Assembly (NCBI GenBank): GCA_902760755.1
Contig: CACWHK010000002.1
Location: 61,059 to 125,058 of the forward strand
Reading direction: 5' to 3'
Origin: an uncultured Lachnospiraceae bacterium
GTDB lineage: Bacteria > Bacillota > Clostridia > Lachnospirales > Lachnospiraceae
DNA length: 64,000 nt
The notes beneath the pieces are model-generated. The model saw nothing but the letters and a program-made list of their open reading frames with translations, ran no database searches and was not told the DNA's origin. Of this stretch, positions 32,064-42,031 are shown one piece after another (position 1 is the stretch's first letter; each line of letters starts with the position of its first letter). The position numbers and the translations under genes are program-made.

Positions 32064-34646
32064 ATGACACTGGATAAGTACACAAAGAAGTCCATCGAGG
32101 CAATCGAAGTAATGCAGAAGCTGGCGGATAAGTACGGTCAGCTGGAATTACAGACAGAGCATCTATTGTATTCTCTGCTCACCATAGAAGACAGTCTGAT
32201 CGTGAAGATCCTGACCAAGCAGGGGGTGGATGTAAACGGGCTTACCCGTGAGGCAGAAGGCCTGCTTTCGGGCCTGCCGCGGGTTTCCGGTGCATCCCAG
32301 GACCCGTATGTAGGCAACGACCTTCGAAAGACTCTGGGCAATGCCGAGGACGAAGCAAAGAAGATGGGAGATCAGTACATCTCCGTAGAGCATCTCTTCC
32401 TCGGAATCCTTCGGAACGGAAGTTCGGGAGTGAAGTCCCTGCTGAAGAAGTACGGGATTAAGGAGTCCGAATTCCTTGCCGTTGTAAAGGCTCTCAGGGA
32501 CGGACGGACCGTGCAGTCCGAAAACCCGGAGGATAGCTATGATGCACTGGAGAAGTATGGTACCAGTCTGGTACAGCGGGCCCGTGATCAGAAGCTGGAC
32601 CCCGTGATCGGGCGTGATACGGAAATAAGGAACATCATCCGGATCCTGTCCCGGAAAACCAAGAATAACCCGGTGCTGATCGGTGACCCCGGTGTCGGTA
32701 AGACCGCAGCCATCGAAGGTCTGGCACAGCGGATCGTTAAGGGTGATGTGCCGGATTCCCTGAAGGATAAGGAAATCTTCTCCCTGGATATGGGGTCCCT
32801 TATCGCAGGAGCCAAGTACCGTGGTGAATTCGAGGAGCGTCTGAAGGCAGTTCTGGATTCCGTAAAAAAGTCCGATGGCAGGATCATCCTCTTTATTGAT
32901 GAGCTGCATACAATCGTTGGTGCAGGAAAGACCGAGGGCTCTCTGGATGCAGGAAATATGCTGAAGCCCATGCTGGCCCGTGGCGAGCTGCACTGCATCG
33001 GTGCAACAACCGTGGACGAGTATCGGAAATATATCGAGAAGGATAAGGCTCTGGAGCGTCGGTTCCAGCCGGTCATGGTAAATGAGCCCACCGTGGAGGA
33101 CACCATTTCCATCCTGCGAGGCATAAAAAATCGCTACGAGGTGTATCACGGCGTCAAGATCTCCGACGGTGCACTGGTTTCGGCTGCAACCCTGTCGAAC
33201 CGGTATATCTCTGACCGGTTTCTGCCGGATAAGGCCATCGACCTGGTGGATGAGGCCTGTGCCATGATCAAGACGGAGCTGAACTCCATGCCGGCAGAGC
33301 TGGATGAGATCTTCCGGAAGATCATGCAGCTGGAGATCGAAGAGGCTGCACTGAAGAATGAAGATGACAATCTGTCGAAGGAACGACTGGCCGTGCTTTC
33401 CGAGGAGCTGGCAGAGCTGCGTGAGAAGGCAGCCTCCATGAAGGCTACCTGGGAGCAGGAGAAGTCAGAGGTGGACCGGGTATCTCAGATCCGTGAGGAG
33501 ATCGAGCAGACCAAGGACGAGATTCAGATCGCACAGCGGAAATATGATCTGGCCAAGGCAGCAGAGCTGCAGTACGGCAAGCTGCCCGGCCTGGAGAAGG
33601 AGCTGGATCAGCTGGAGGATAAGCTGGCAAAGGAAGGCCGGCAGATGCTGCATGAGACCGTAACTGAGGATGAGATCGAGAAGATCATCTCCAAATGGAC
33701 CGGTATCCCTGTTGCAAAGCTTTCCGAGTCAGAACGTGCGAAGACCCTGCATTTGCCAGAAGAACTGCATAAGAGAGTGGTGGGACAGGATACGGCTGTC
33801 AACCTTGTAAGCGATGCGATCCTTCGGTCCCGTGCCGGGATCAAGGACCCGTCGAAGCCCATCGGATCCTTCCTGTTCCTCGGACCTACCGGTGTGGGCA
33901 AGACCGAGCTGGCGAAGGCTCTGGCAGAAGCCCTGTTCGATGATGAGAACAGCGTGGTCCGGATCGACATGAGTGAATATATGGAGAAGCACAGCGTAGC
34001 CAGACTGATCGGAGCGCCTCCGGGATATGTGGGCTATGATGAAGGCGGTCAGCTGACTGAGGCCGTTCGCCGGAAGCCCTACGCCGTTGTCCTCTTCGAT
34101 GAGGTGGAGAAGGCACATCCGGATGTGTTCAACGTAATGCTGCAGATCCTGGATGATGGACGGATCACCGATTCCAAGGGCAATACCGTGGACTTCAAGA
34201 ACACGATCCTCATCATGACATCCAATATCGGATCCCAGTATCTGCTGGAAGGTATCGGAGAAGATGGCGAGTTCCTGCCGGATACCGAGCAGAAGGTAAT
34301 GGGAGACCTCCGGAACTATTTCCGACCGGAATTCCTGAACCGTCTGGACGAGACCATCCTCTTCAAGCCTCTCTCCGAGAAGGAAATCGGATCCATCGTT
34401 GAACTCCTGCTGGCAGACCTCAACAAACGTCTGGCTGACAAGGAACTGAAGGTAGAGCTCACCGACGCCGCCCGGGAAGAGATCATCCGCAAGGGCTACG
34501 ATCCCGTCTACGGTGCCCGCCCGCTGAAGCGTTACCTCCAGAAGAACGTGGAGACCCTTGTGGCCCGCGCAATCCTGCAGGGCACCCTCCGGCTGGGAGA
34601 CACCATAACTATTGACGAACAAGATGGTTCGCTGGTAGTAAAATAA
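32064..34646 (+). CDS. clpB: ATP-dependent disaggregase ClpB
   Basis: An 860-residue Hsp100 chaperone of the normal length. N-domain (about 1-140), first AAA+ module with Walker [10 protein letters not shown] and [12 protein letters not shown], a long coiled-coil middle domain (about 395-520) that marks ClpB rather than ClpC, second AAA+ module with [13 protein letters not shown] and [12 protein letters not shown], and a C-terminal D2-small domain. It resolves aggregates together with DnaK. ATG 32064 follows GGAAGGGAG; a GTG at 32055 is in frame but lies inside that site. Controlled by the CIRCE site upstream. Confidence 0.96.
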   Translation: MTLDKYTKKSIEAIEVMQKLADKYGQLELQTEHLLYSLLTIEDSLIVKILTKQGVDVNGLTREAEGLLSGLPRVSGASQDPYVGNDLRKTLGNAEDEAKKMGDQYISVEHLFLGILRNGSSGVKSLLKKYGIKESEFLAVVKALRDGRTVQSENPEDSYDALEKYGTSLVQRARDQKLDPVIGRDTEIRNIIRILSRKTKNNPVLIGDPGVGKTAAIEGLAQRIVKGDVPDSLKDKEIFSLDMGSLIAGAKYRGEFEERLKAVLDSVKKSDGRIILFIDELHTIVGAGKTEGSLDAGNMLKPMLARGELHCIGATTVDEYRKYIEKDKALERRFQPVMVNEPTVEDTISILRGIKNRYEVYHGVKISDGALVSAATLSNRYISDRFLPDKAIDLVDEACAMIKTELNSMPAELDEIFRKIMQLEIEEAALKNEDDNLSKERLAVLSEELAELREKAASMKATWEQEKSEVDRVSQIREEIEQTKDEIQIAQRKYDLAKAAELQYGKLPGLEKELDQLEDKLAKEGRQMLHETVTEDEIEKIISKWTGIPVAKLSESERAKTLHLPEELHKRVVGQDTAVNLVSDAILRSRAGIKDPSKPIGSFLFLGPTGVGKTELAKALAEALFDDENSVVRIDMSEYMEKHSVARLIGAPPGYVGYDEGGQLTEAVRRKPYAVVLFDEVEKAHPDVFNVMLQILDDGRITDSKGNTVDFKNTILIMTSNIGSQYLLEGIGEDGEFLPDTEQKVMGDLRNYFRPEFLNRLDETILFKPLSEKEIGSIVELLLADLNKRLADKELKVELTDAAREEIIRKGYDPVYGARPLKRYLQKNVETLVARAILQGTLRLGDTITIDEQDGSLVVK

Positions 34647-34658
34647 ACAATGTATTTT

Positions 34659-34690
34659 GACAGTCTCTGCAAGTCGGAGACTGTCTTTTT
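34659..34690 (+). terminator. Terminator after clpB
   Basis: GACAGTCTC (34659-34667) pairs with GAGACTGTC (34677-34685), followed by TTTTT. A classic intrinsic terminator 12 bp after the clpB stop. Confidence 0.9.
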
Positions 34691-35045
34691 GCTGCTATTC
34701 AGGCGTGTTTGGTCCTGACGCGTTGCTATTTTCGGGAATACTGCTCAATTGATGGAGCGCCGATAGTGGCCGGCGGATGCATTCCGAGGACGTTGCGGGT
34801 CTCGGCACTTGGCAATCCGCGAGCCGAAGGTGAAGCGGGAAGCCTATGTGCCGCTAGGGGCTCCCGCAATTAGGCGCGAGCCGGTCCGAGGAATGTATTC
34901 GGCGGCTACAAGGCGCTTTGCGGGCGCGAGCCGGGCCCCGAAAACAGCATCCGGATCGAAGAACCAACTACCGTATCCTAATATCGAAAAAATATGGTTG
35001 CAATTTGTCCCGAAAAGAAGTAAAGTAATAAATAGTGGATTTTTA
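34691..35045. other. Gene-free stretch with repeats and hairpins between clpB and the ligase gene
   Basis: No plausible gene is seen here. It holds two GGCGCGAGCCGG repeats (34873-34887, 34923-34939). GCGGGAAGCC (about 34834-34843) can pair with GGGCTCCCGC (about 34857-34866). A degenerate inverted pair involves GCCGGCGGATGCATTCC (from about 34769) and the complementary segment near 34886-34905. A possible promoter is TTGCAA (34998-35003), 17 bases, TAAAGT (35021-35026). It looks like the remains of an inserted structured repeat. Confidence 0.4.
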
Positions 35046-35065
35046 CACTTTAATGCGTTAAAGTG
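35046..35065 (+). promoter_or_regulatory. Palindromic operator-like site before the CoA-ligase gene
   Basis: CACTTTAA (35046-35053) and TTAAAGTG (35058-35065) are exact reverse complements around TGCG, 30 bp before the ATG. It lacks a T-run and lies about 20 bp after a possible -10 box, so a repressor operator is more likely than a terminator. No neighbouring regulator is an obvious binder. Confidence 0.5.
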
Positions 35066-35095
35066 AAATAGGTTTGAAGAATAGGAGAAGACTAC

Positions 35096-36412
35096 ATGAA
35101 GAAGTATTTCCAGCCCGAGATCGAAACCATGCCCGTGGAAGAGATCAAGAAACTGCAGTCCGAGCGCCTCGTAAAGCAGGTCGCTTATGTATATGCCAAC
35201 AACAAGTACTACAAAAAACTGATGGACGAAAAGGGCGTTAAGCCGGAAGATATCCAGGGAATCGAAGATCTGCACAAGCTTCCGTTCCTGACCAAGAACG
35301 ACCTCCGCGAAGCATATCCCTACGGACTACTGTCCCGTCCTCTGAAGGACTGTGTACGTATCCAGTCCACCAGCGGTACCACAGGACGCCGCGTGGTTGC
35401 ATTCTACACACAGCATGATATCGACCTTTGGGAAGAGTGCTGCGCAAGAGCACTGGTAGCAGCCGGCGGAACCGATGAAGACGTGGTTCAGGTTTGCTAC
35501 GGTTACGGTCTTTTCACCGGTGGCCCGGGTCTGAACGGCGGTTCCCATAAGCTGGGAAGCCTGACCCTTCCCATGTCCTCCGGAAATACCGAGCGTCAGA
35601 TCCAGTTCATGCGCGATCTGAACGCAACCATCCTTTGCTGCACACCTTCCTACGCAGCCTATATCGGCGAGAAGCTGCATGAGATGGGCTTCACACCGGA
35701 TGACATTAACCTGAAGGCAGGTATCTTCGGTGCAGAGCCCTGGACCGAGGAAATGCGCCGCGATATCGAGCAGAAGCTGGGCATCAAGGCTTATGATATC
35801 TACGGACTGACGGAGATCTCCGGACCGGGTGTCTCCTTCGAGTGCGAAGAGCAGACCGGTATGCACATCAATGAGGATCACTTCATTGCAGAAATCATTG
35901 ATCCCGAGACCGGAGAGGTTCTTCCGGAAGGATCCGAGGGTGAGCTTGTCTTCACCAGCATCACAAAGGAGGCGTTCCCGCTTCTCAGATATCGTACCAG
36001 AGATCTCTGTGTACTGTCCCGGAAGCAGTGCTCCTGCGGACGTACCCATATCAAGATGTGCAAGCCGAAGGGACGCAGCGATGACATGCTGATCATCCGT
36101 GGTGTCAACGTATTCCCGTCTCAGATTGAGACCGTTCTTCTGAAGGAAGGCTACACTCCGAATTATCAGATCCTTGTTGATCGTATCAATAATGAGGATA
36201 CCTTCGAGATCAATGTCGAGCTGTCTCAGGAGCAGTACGCTAAGCTGCAGGATGATGATCTGGCATTTGACAAGGCAGAGAAGAAGCTGGTTGGTGCCAT
36301 GGTCGGCATGCTTGGTATCCGTCCGAGAATCCACCTGCTTGCACCTCATTCCGTAGTACGAAGCGAGGGCAAGGCAGTCCGCGTGGTAGATAAGAGAAAG
36401 CTGCACGATTGA
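35096..36412 (+). CDS. Phenylacetate-CoA ligase-type AMP-forming enzyme
   Basis: A 438-residue adenylate-forming enzyme of the PaaK group. ATP-binding P-loop region STSGTTGRRVV, the YDIYGLTEISGPGVSFEC segment, and PLLRYRTRDLCVLSRKQCSCGRTHIKM with a Cys pair as in PaaK proteins; the C-terminal Lys region is near VVRSEGKAVRVVDKRKL. It joins an aryl or indole acetic acid to CoA through an acyl-AMP. In anaerobic gut bacteria such enzymes often handle aromatic acids from amino acids. It stands alone between a possible operator and a terminator, so the substrate stays open. Confidence 0.92.
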   Translation: MKKYFQPEIETMPVEEIKKLQSERLVKQVAYVYANNKYYKKLMDEKGVKPEDIQGIEDLHKLPFLTKNDLREAYPYGLLSRPLKDCVRIQSTSGTTGRRVVAFYTQHDIDLWEECCARALVAAGGTDEDVVQVCYGYGLFTGGPGLNGGSHKLGSLTLPMSSGNTERQIQFMRDLNATILCCTPSYAAYIGEKLHEMGFTPDDINLKAGIFGAEPWTEEMRRDIEQKLGIKAYDIYGLTEISGPGVSFECEEQTGMHINEDHFIAEIIDPETGEVLPEGSEGELVFTSITKEAFPLLRYRTRDLCVLSRKQCSCGRTHIKMCKPKGRSDDMLIIRGVNVFPSQIETVLLKEGYTPNYQILVDRINNEDTFEINVELSQEQYAKLQDDDLAFDKAEKKLVGAMVGMLGIRPRIHLLAPHSVVRSEGKAVRVVDKRKLHD

Positions 36413-36450
36413 TTGATACAAACGAAACGTTCATAAGTGATAAAAAAGGG

Positions 36451-36488
36451 AAATGCGACCGCCACATATGTGGTGATCGCATTTCGTT
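36451..36488. terminator. Bidirectional terminator between convergent genes
   Basis: A 34-bp near-perfect palindrome (36451-36484) centred on CACATATGTG. On the + strand it ends CATTTCGTTTT; on the minus strand it is followed by CCCTTTTTT. It can stop both the ligase gene and the opposing VWA gene. Confidence 0.85.
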
Positions 36489-36518
36489 TTATGAGAGAGA
36501 GGTTTATTCAGAAAAGGT

Positions 36519-38285
36519 TTATTCAGAAACCTTGTTTACCATGTACAGGAACTCTGCCTTGAATTCGTCATCCATAACACCCGGGAGAACCTTCAGACGG
36601 TCGTAGATCTCCTGATAGCTTGCGGTTCCCTTGTACTCGGAGTCGCGAAGCAGCATTCCGAACTCAGCTACGCCTGCTGCGAAGGAGGTATCAGCGTCCA
36701 TGGTATCCATGAGCATGTCCTTGGTTACAGGGTAGGTGAGAAGCTTGCTCTCGGATGCGTCCGGCTCCTTGTAGCGGATGTTGACTGCCAGAAGCTCATC
36801 CTCATTTACGATTCCGGCTGCTTCTACGGTGTTGGAATCGTTGCCGTAGCGGCTTGTGATCTCGCCTACGGAGAAGCTGGAATCTGCAGGAACGATCTCA
36901 TAGAGTACGGTTACGGTCTGACCGGAGCCTACCTCGCCGCCGTCCTTCTTATCATTTGCAAAATCCTCTGCAGCCATTTCACGGTTCTCATAACCCACCA
37001 ACCGATAGCCCTTTACCTGCTCGGGATTGAATTCTACCTGGAACTTCACGTCTTTTGCTACGGTGTAGAGGGTGGACCACATTTCGTCCTTCAGGACGCG
37101 GGTTGCCTCTGCGGTGCAGTCGATATAGGCGTAGTTGCCGTTGCCGTAGTCTGCAAGAGCTTCCATCTTGCTGTCCTTATAGTTGCCTGTGCCGAAGCCG
37201 AGGCAGGAGAGGAAGACACCGGTTTCTCTCTTATTTTCCACGAGACTGATCAGATCTGCTTCCGAGGATACGCCTACGTTCAGGTCACCGTCGGTTGCAA
37301 GGATGATGCGGTTGTTGCCGCCCTTTACGAAGTGCTTTTCAGCGATCTCGTATGCCTTCTTGATTCCGCCTTCACCGTTGGTGCAGCCGTAAGCTTCCAG
37401 CTGGTTGATGGCTGCCTTGATCTCTTCCTTCTTGTCACCCCTTGCACCGTCCAGTACAACTTCTTCTGTTCCGGCATAGGTTACGATGGAAATGGTGTCC
37501 TCATCAGACAGGTTGTCAGTGAGAAGGGAAAATGCCTTCTGTGCCAGAGGGAGCTTGTCGCCGTTAAACATGGATCCTGAAGTGTCGATCAGGAATACGA
37601 TGTTGGAGCCGCCCTTCGGCTGAATCTCCTCGGCCTTCACGCCGACACGGAGAAGGAGTGTATCCTTGTTCCACGGGCACGGGGTAAGCGCTGTTGTTAC
37701 GCCGAACTTCTCGCCTTCCTTTGCTGCTGCATAATCATAATGGAAATAGTTGATCATTTCCTCGATCCGGATGGCCGAATCGCTGATGCCGAACTCATCG
37801 CCTGCGAAGATCCTGCGGCGAAGATTGGTGTAGGTTGCGGTATCCACATCTGCACCGAAGGTGGAGAAGGGAGCGGTTGCAACGGAAAGGAATCCGGATT
37901 CCTTGATGTTGTTATAGTCCTCGGTATTCCAGTTGATCTCGTTCCAGTCCGTGATGTACTGACCGCCGTTGTAGGAGCTGACGGCTCCGGAAAGATCATC
38001 GGATGCTTCGGATTCCGCCATGATCATGGATCCGCCGTTCATGTAGTTCTTGGAGTAGTTTCGTTCCGAATAATCATTGTTCAGTCCGTCATACTTCTCA
38101 CCGGCCTTCTTGATCTTCAGTTCGATCTCCTGATTCGAGTAAGCCGTGACGATGGTTCCGGGCTCCGTAGCAACGGTTCCCGTGGTTCCCTGGGATGCGG
38201 CACCGCATCCGGTAAGAAGGAAACAGGTGGTAAGCAGGAGCGCAGCGCCCTTGGTCTTCAGGTTTTTAAATCTTCTCTTCATCAT
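36519..38285 (-). CDS. YfbK-like lipoprotein with von Willebrand A domain
   Basis: A 588-residue protein. It has a lipoprotein signal with lipobox LLTGCG (Cys about residue 27), a low-complexity linker, the N-terminal YfbK segment (FGADVDTATYTNLRRRI, IRIEEMINYF), a VWA domain with metal-site motif FLIDTSGSMFNGDKL (about residues 228-242), and the C-terminal YfbK family region. It likely binds proteins at the outer face of the membrane through the metal site. The role in the cell is unknown. It is the only gene on this strand between 1 and 48 kb. Confidence 0.88.
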   Translation of the reverse strand: MMKRRFKNLKTKGAALLLTTCFLLTGCGAASQGTTGTVATEPGTIVTAYSNQEIELKIKKAGEKYDGLNNDYSERNYSKNYMNGGSMIMAESEASDDLSGAVSSYNGGQYITDWNEINWNTEDYNNIKESGFLSVATAPFSTFGADVDTATYTNLRRRIFAGDEFGISDSAIRIEEMINYFHYDYAAAKEGEKFGVTTALTPCPWNKDTLLLRVGVKAEEIQPKGGSNIVFLIDTSGSMFNGDKLPLAQKAFSLLTDNLSDEDTISIVTYAGTEEVVLDGARGDKKEEIKAAINQLEAYGCTNGEGGIKKAYEIAEKHFVKGGNNRIILATDGDLNVGVSSEADLISLVENKRETGVFLSCLGFGTGNYKDSKMEALADYGNGNYAYIDCTAEATRVLKDEMWSTLYTVAKDVKFQVEFNPEQVKGYRLVGYENREMAAEDFANDKKDGGEVGSGQTVTVLYEIVPADSSFSVGEITSRYGNDSNTVEAAGIVNEDELLAVNIRYKEPDASESKLLTYPVTKDMLMDTMDADTSFAAGVAEFGMLLRDSEYKGTASYQEIYDRLKVLPGVMDDEFKAEFLYMVNKVSE

Positions 38286-38414
38286 ATTTTATCGAGCCTC
38301 CGTTCGTTTTTTTTCGTGTGTCTCACACTATTTTTTCAAGCTGTTGAGAAGGATACGTACGAAGGTTTTGTTTTTTATGGAGAATTTTCAAATATTTTTT
38401 TCGTGGTTTTTTTA

Positions 38415-38423
38415 TGGTATAAT
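38415..38423 (+). promoter_or_regulatory. Extended -10 promoter for the EAL gene
   Basis: TGGTATAAT gives an extended -10 (TG at 38415-38416, TATAAT at 38418-38423), about 50 bp before the ATG at 38472. The -35 region is a T-rich run without a clear hexamer. Confidence 0.55.
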
Positions 38424-38471
38424 GACCGGGGGAAACAGAACCGCGTTTTAATACGGAAGAGAGGTCGGCCC

Positions 38472-40265
38472 ATGTTTATAAATAAGCTGAATCAGTTGTA
38501 TAAGCCGGAGCGTGTACTTTACTATCTGGAAGCCGGTCCGGAGGAGATAGAAGCGTTTTATAAGGGAGAGATTCCGGAGACTTTTCGGAAGCTGGCCGGG
38601 ACCTTCGGGACCTATGATTATCCCGGGGTGTTCTACGTGGACTCGCTGGAGAAGGAAGTGATCGGGATCGAGTACCGGCCGGAGGATGACCGGATCGACT
38701 ATCCGACGGAATTGAAGTCGATTCTTCTGGACGGCGCATTTTACTATTCCATCGAGATCGAAAATGATAACAGGATAGATCTGCCCTTCATCCGGGAGCT
38801 TTTCGCGAAGCTGGCAAGGGATGATGATGCACACCGGCAGTACAGTGACCTTGCCATCAGCGACGCACCGCGGGTGATCGGTGTCTTTACCCATATCAGT
38901 AAGTTCCGGATCCTCTATGAGTGCCGGCTGGAGGCGGACCGTGCATCGGATGTGATCCGGGATGACGCAGAGAAGTTGGATCGTGAACTGCTATACAGGA
39001 TGGCCTTCCATGATCCGATCACCGGTCATTATAATTGGAATCATCTGGTTCCCTTCCTGGAGATGCCCATGGATTACGGCATCAGGGATTATGCCTTTGC
39101 ACATTTTGATATCAAGGAATTCCGGATCATCAATGAGGTGTACGGGCATATTGCAGCCAATAAGGTGCTGTCAAATGTAGTGCGTGCCATGAACGAAGCG
39201 GATTTCGTCTATTCCAGCGCCAGATGCCACAATGATAACTTTGCCATGATGCTGCGTGATATGCCGGAGCAGGAGATGATCGCAAAGCTGGAGGAATTCT
39301 TCGAGGGGCTTTCTCATCTGGAGGAGGACCCGAATTATAAGATCTACTTCAGGTGCGGTGTTGTGCCCATGCAGCGGGCCGTGTTTTCGGCCAACCGCGT
39401 TGCCGATGCGGGGAAGCTGGCGCAGAAGCTGGGAACGACCCCGAACCGGACGGATATCGTCATGTACACGGATAAAATGAATGATGATATTCTCTGGAGT
39501 AATTACATCAAGGCCTATCTGGATACGGCGGTTCAAAATGATGAGTTCCTGGTATATCTGCAGCCGAAGTTTGATATTAAAGAAGAGAAGATCAAGGGGG
39601 CCGAGGCGCTGATCCGCTGGAACTATAAGAAGCGGGTCATGCTTCCGCCGTATCGGTTCATTCCCTTCTTTGAGAAGGACGGGTCCATCGGGAAGATCGA
39701 TGATATCGTGCTGGACAAGGTCTGCCATGCGCTGGCGGACTGGAAGCGGGAAGGACGTCCGCTGTATCCGGTTTCCGTGAACCTGTCGCGGAGCCGTCTC
39801 TATGATCCCGGACTGATCGACCATCTGGTGGGGATCATCGATTCCTACGGCGTGGATCATGGGCTGATCGATTTCGAGCTGACGGAGAGTGCTTCCTATG
39901 ATAATAAGGAGCAGATGCTTCTGGTGCTGAACCGTCTTCGGGAGAAGGGCTTCCGGATCTCGATGGATGATTTCGGGACCGGCTATTCCTCCCTGTCCCT
40001 CCTTACGGAAATGCCGCTGGATACCCTGAAGATCGACAAGAGCTTTGTGGACAAGGTGGGAACCGGGCAGGATCTGGAGAAGGATCTGGTGGTGATGCGG
40101 TATATCATCTCTCTGGCAAAGGAACTGGGCTTTGTGTGCCTTGCAGAGGGAGCTGAGCAAAGCTCCCAGGTGGAGCAGCTGCGAAGCCTCGGGTGTGATG
40201 TGATCCAGGGGTATTATTACAGCCGTCCGATCCCCATGGAAGAGTATGTGGAGAAGTATCTGTAG
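38472..40265 (+). CDS. EAL-domain c-di-GMP phosphodiesterase with degenerate GGDEF domain
   Basis: A 597-residue soluble protein: a unique N-terminal region (about 1-175), a GGDEF-like fold (about 180-330) whose signature is replaced by CHNDNFAMML, and a C-terminal EAL domain (about 345-597). The EAL domain has GAEALIRW, SVNLSRSRL, ELTESA, DDFGTGYSSLSLL and EGAEQSSQ, so catalytic residues for c-di-GMP cleavage look present. The dead GGDEF domain may bind GTP and regulate the EAL part. The start at 38472 follows GAGAGG; the open frame continues far upstream only because it opposes the VWA gene. Confidence 0.93.
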   Translation: MFINKLNQLYKPERVLYYLEAGPEEIEAFYKGEIPETFRKLAGTFGTYDYPGVFYVDSLEKEVIGIEYRPEDDRIDYPTELKSILLDGAFYYSIEIENDNRIDLPFIRELFAKLARDDDAHRQYSDLAISDAPRVIGVFTHISKFRILYECRLEADRASDVIRDDAEKLDRELLYRMAFHDPITGHYNWNHLVPFLEMPMDYGIRDYAFAHFDIKEFRIINEVYGHIAANKVLSNVVRAMNEADFVYSSARCHNDNFAMMLRDMPEQEMIAKLEEFFEGLSHLEEDPNYKIYFRCGVVPMQRAVFSANRVADAGKLAQKLGTTPNRTDIVMYTDKMNDDILWSNYIKAYLDTAVQNDEFLVYLQPKFDIKEEKIKGAEALIRWNYKKRVMLPPYRFIPFFEKDGSIGKIDDIVLDKVCHALADWKREGRPLYPVSVNLSRSRLYDPGLIDHLVGIIDSYGVDHGLIDFELTESASYDNKEQMLLVLNRLREKGFRISMDDFGTGYSSLSLLTEMPLDTLKIDKSFVDKVGTGQDLEKDLVVMRYIISLAKELGFVCLAEGAEQSSQVEQLRSLGCDVIQGYYYSRPIPMEEYVEKYL

Positions 40266-40294
40266 AAGAATCCTGACAGAACAAGGGAGTTATT

Positions 40295-41983
40295 ATGAGC
40301 GAGAACAAAGCAACCGTCACTGCTGCGGATCGTCCGATCCTCAGAAACAAAATGTACCTGTATCTTACCGAGTTTTTCGCGGGGATGTCCGTGATGGCAG
40401 TGGAGCTGGGGGCCAGCCGACTTCTGGCACCGTACTTTTCCTCCTCGCAGATCGTGTGGACCATCATCATCGGAACCATCATGATCGCCATGGCGCTGGG
40501 GAATATCTACGGCGGGCGGAAGGTAGATAAGAACCCGAATCCGGACCGGTTGTACGGAAGGATCATCTTCGCGGCGATCTGGATTGCCCTGATCCCCGTG
40601 GTGGGACGCTATATCATCCTCGGGATCTCAGCCCTGCTGGTATTTACCATCAATACCAACTTCCTTGTGATCGCAGCCTTCGCGGCCTGCATGATCATTT
40701 TCGTATTCCCGCTTTTTCTGCTGGGAACCGTGACCCCGTCTCTGGTGAAGTACACGGTGGACAGCCTGGATGACAGCGGAAAGATCGTGGGAAATCTCAA
40801 CGCATCCAATACCATCGGAAGCATCATCGGAACCTTTGTTCCTACATTTATCAGTATCCCGGCAGTGGGGACCTCCATCACGTTTCTCATCTTTGCGGGA
40901 ATCCTGCTGATCCTTGCGGTGGTGTACTTTATCAGCAGCAAAACCTTCGTAAAGAAGGTGCCGATAGCCATGGTGCTCTTTATTCTCTGCTGTATCTTCG
41001 GACGCGGAAACAGCTTTGCCTTCTGGCAGAAGCACCTGACGGCTGAGGATGAATCCATCTATAACTATCTGCAGGTTTCGGAAAATGATAAGGAGATGAT
41101 CCTTTCCACAAATGTGCTCTTCGGCGTACAGTCCGTGTACCGGAAGGAGCGGGAGCTGACGGGCATGTATTATGACTATGCCATGGCTGCGCCTTATATG
41201 GCGGGGATCTATGAGAAGGAACGGCCTCTGGATGTGCTGATCCTGGGTATGGGCACGGGAACCTACGCCACCCAGTGCAGCCGGTATTTCGGAGAAATGT
41301 ATATCGAGGGCGTGGAGATCGATCAGAAGATCACGGATCTCGCTCATGAATATTTCGAACTGCCGGAGAGTGTTCCGGTGGCAACCTATGACGGACGGGC
41401 GTACCTGAATGCTCTTTCCTCCGATCACTGGAAGAAGGAGGGAGCCTTTGGCACGGAGGACGGAAAGTATGATGTGATCATGGTGGACGCCTACCAGGAC
41501 ATTACGATCCCCTTCCAGATGTCCACGAAGGAATTCTTCACCCTGGTGAAGGACCATCTTCGCGCGGACGGCGTGATGGTGGTGAATATGAACATGCGGG
41601 GGATCGATACCTCCGGAGAGGAAAAGGAAGCGAAGATCACGGATTATCTGGCGGATACCATCGCCGCGGTCTTCCCGGAGGTGGCTACGGTGGATGTGGC
41701 AAATGCAACGAACCGGGAGCTCTTTGCAGGAGAGACCGGGATGCTGGAGCGTTTCCGTAAGAACAGGAATGAGGAAAGGGACGAGGATCTCGCTCTTATG
41801 ATGTCGAAGGTGGATGCGGGACTTACCGTGTATTCGGCCGGAGATCATGTGATGACGGATGACAAGGCACCGGTGGAGCTTCTCGGGATGCAGGTGATCG
41901 ATGAGATCATCCGGGATGAGGTTGCCTATTATAAGAGGATCTATGAGGAAAAGGGCTGGGAAGGCCTGATGGATGCACTGTAA
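40295..41983 (+). CDS. Membrane-anchored spermidine-synthase-like protein
   Basis: A 562-residue fusion: about six to seven membrane segments (residues 20-235), then a soluble spermidine-synthase-like methyltransferase-fold domain (about 270-545) with DVLILGMGTGTYATQCSRYF, IEGVEIDQKI, YDGRAYLNAL and YDVIMVDAYQDI. Such fusions are common in bacteria and many lack proven aminopropyl transfer activity. The acceptor is unknown. It follows the EAL gene after 29 bp and precedes nnr after 48 bp, without functional links that I can name. Confidence 0.86.
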   Translation: MSENKATVTAADRPILRNKMYLYLTEFFAGMSVMAVELGASRLLAPYFSSSQIVWTIIIGTIMIAMALGNIYGGRKVDKNPNPDRLYGRIIFAAIWIALIPVVGRYIILGISALLVFTINTNFLVIAAFAACMIIFVFPLFLLGTVTPSLVKYTVDSLDDSGKIVGNLNASNTIGSIIGTFVPTFISIPAVGTSITFLIFAGILLILAVVYFISSKTFVKKVPIAMVLFILCCIFGRGNSFAFWQKHLTAEDESIYNYLQVSENDKEMILSTNVLFGVQSVYRKERELTGMYYDYAMAAPYMAGIYEKERPLDVLILGMGTGTYATQCSRYFGEMYIEGVEIDQKITDLAHEYFELPESVPVATYDGRAYLNALSSDHWKKEGAFGTEDGKYDVIMVDAYQDITIPFQMSTKEFFTLVKDHLRADGVMVVNMNMRGIDTSGEEKEAKITDYLADTIAAVFPEVATVDVANATNRELFAGETGMLERFRKNRNEERDEDLALMMSKVDAGLTVYSAGDHVMTDDKAPVELLGMQVIDEIIRDEVAYYKRIYEEKGWEGLMDAL

Positions 41984-42031
41984 AATGCACTGCAGAAAAA
42001 CGACAGGCGTTTATTCGAAGGGAAGGATGAC

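Noticed and set aside
37740-38471. Upstream extension of the EAL gene by about 244 codons
   Set aside because: It runs antisense through the VWA gene. The promoter at 38415-38423 and the ribosome binding site place the start at 38472.
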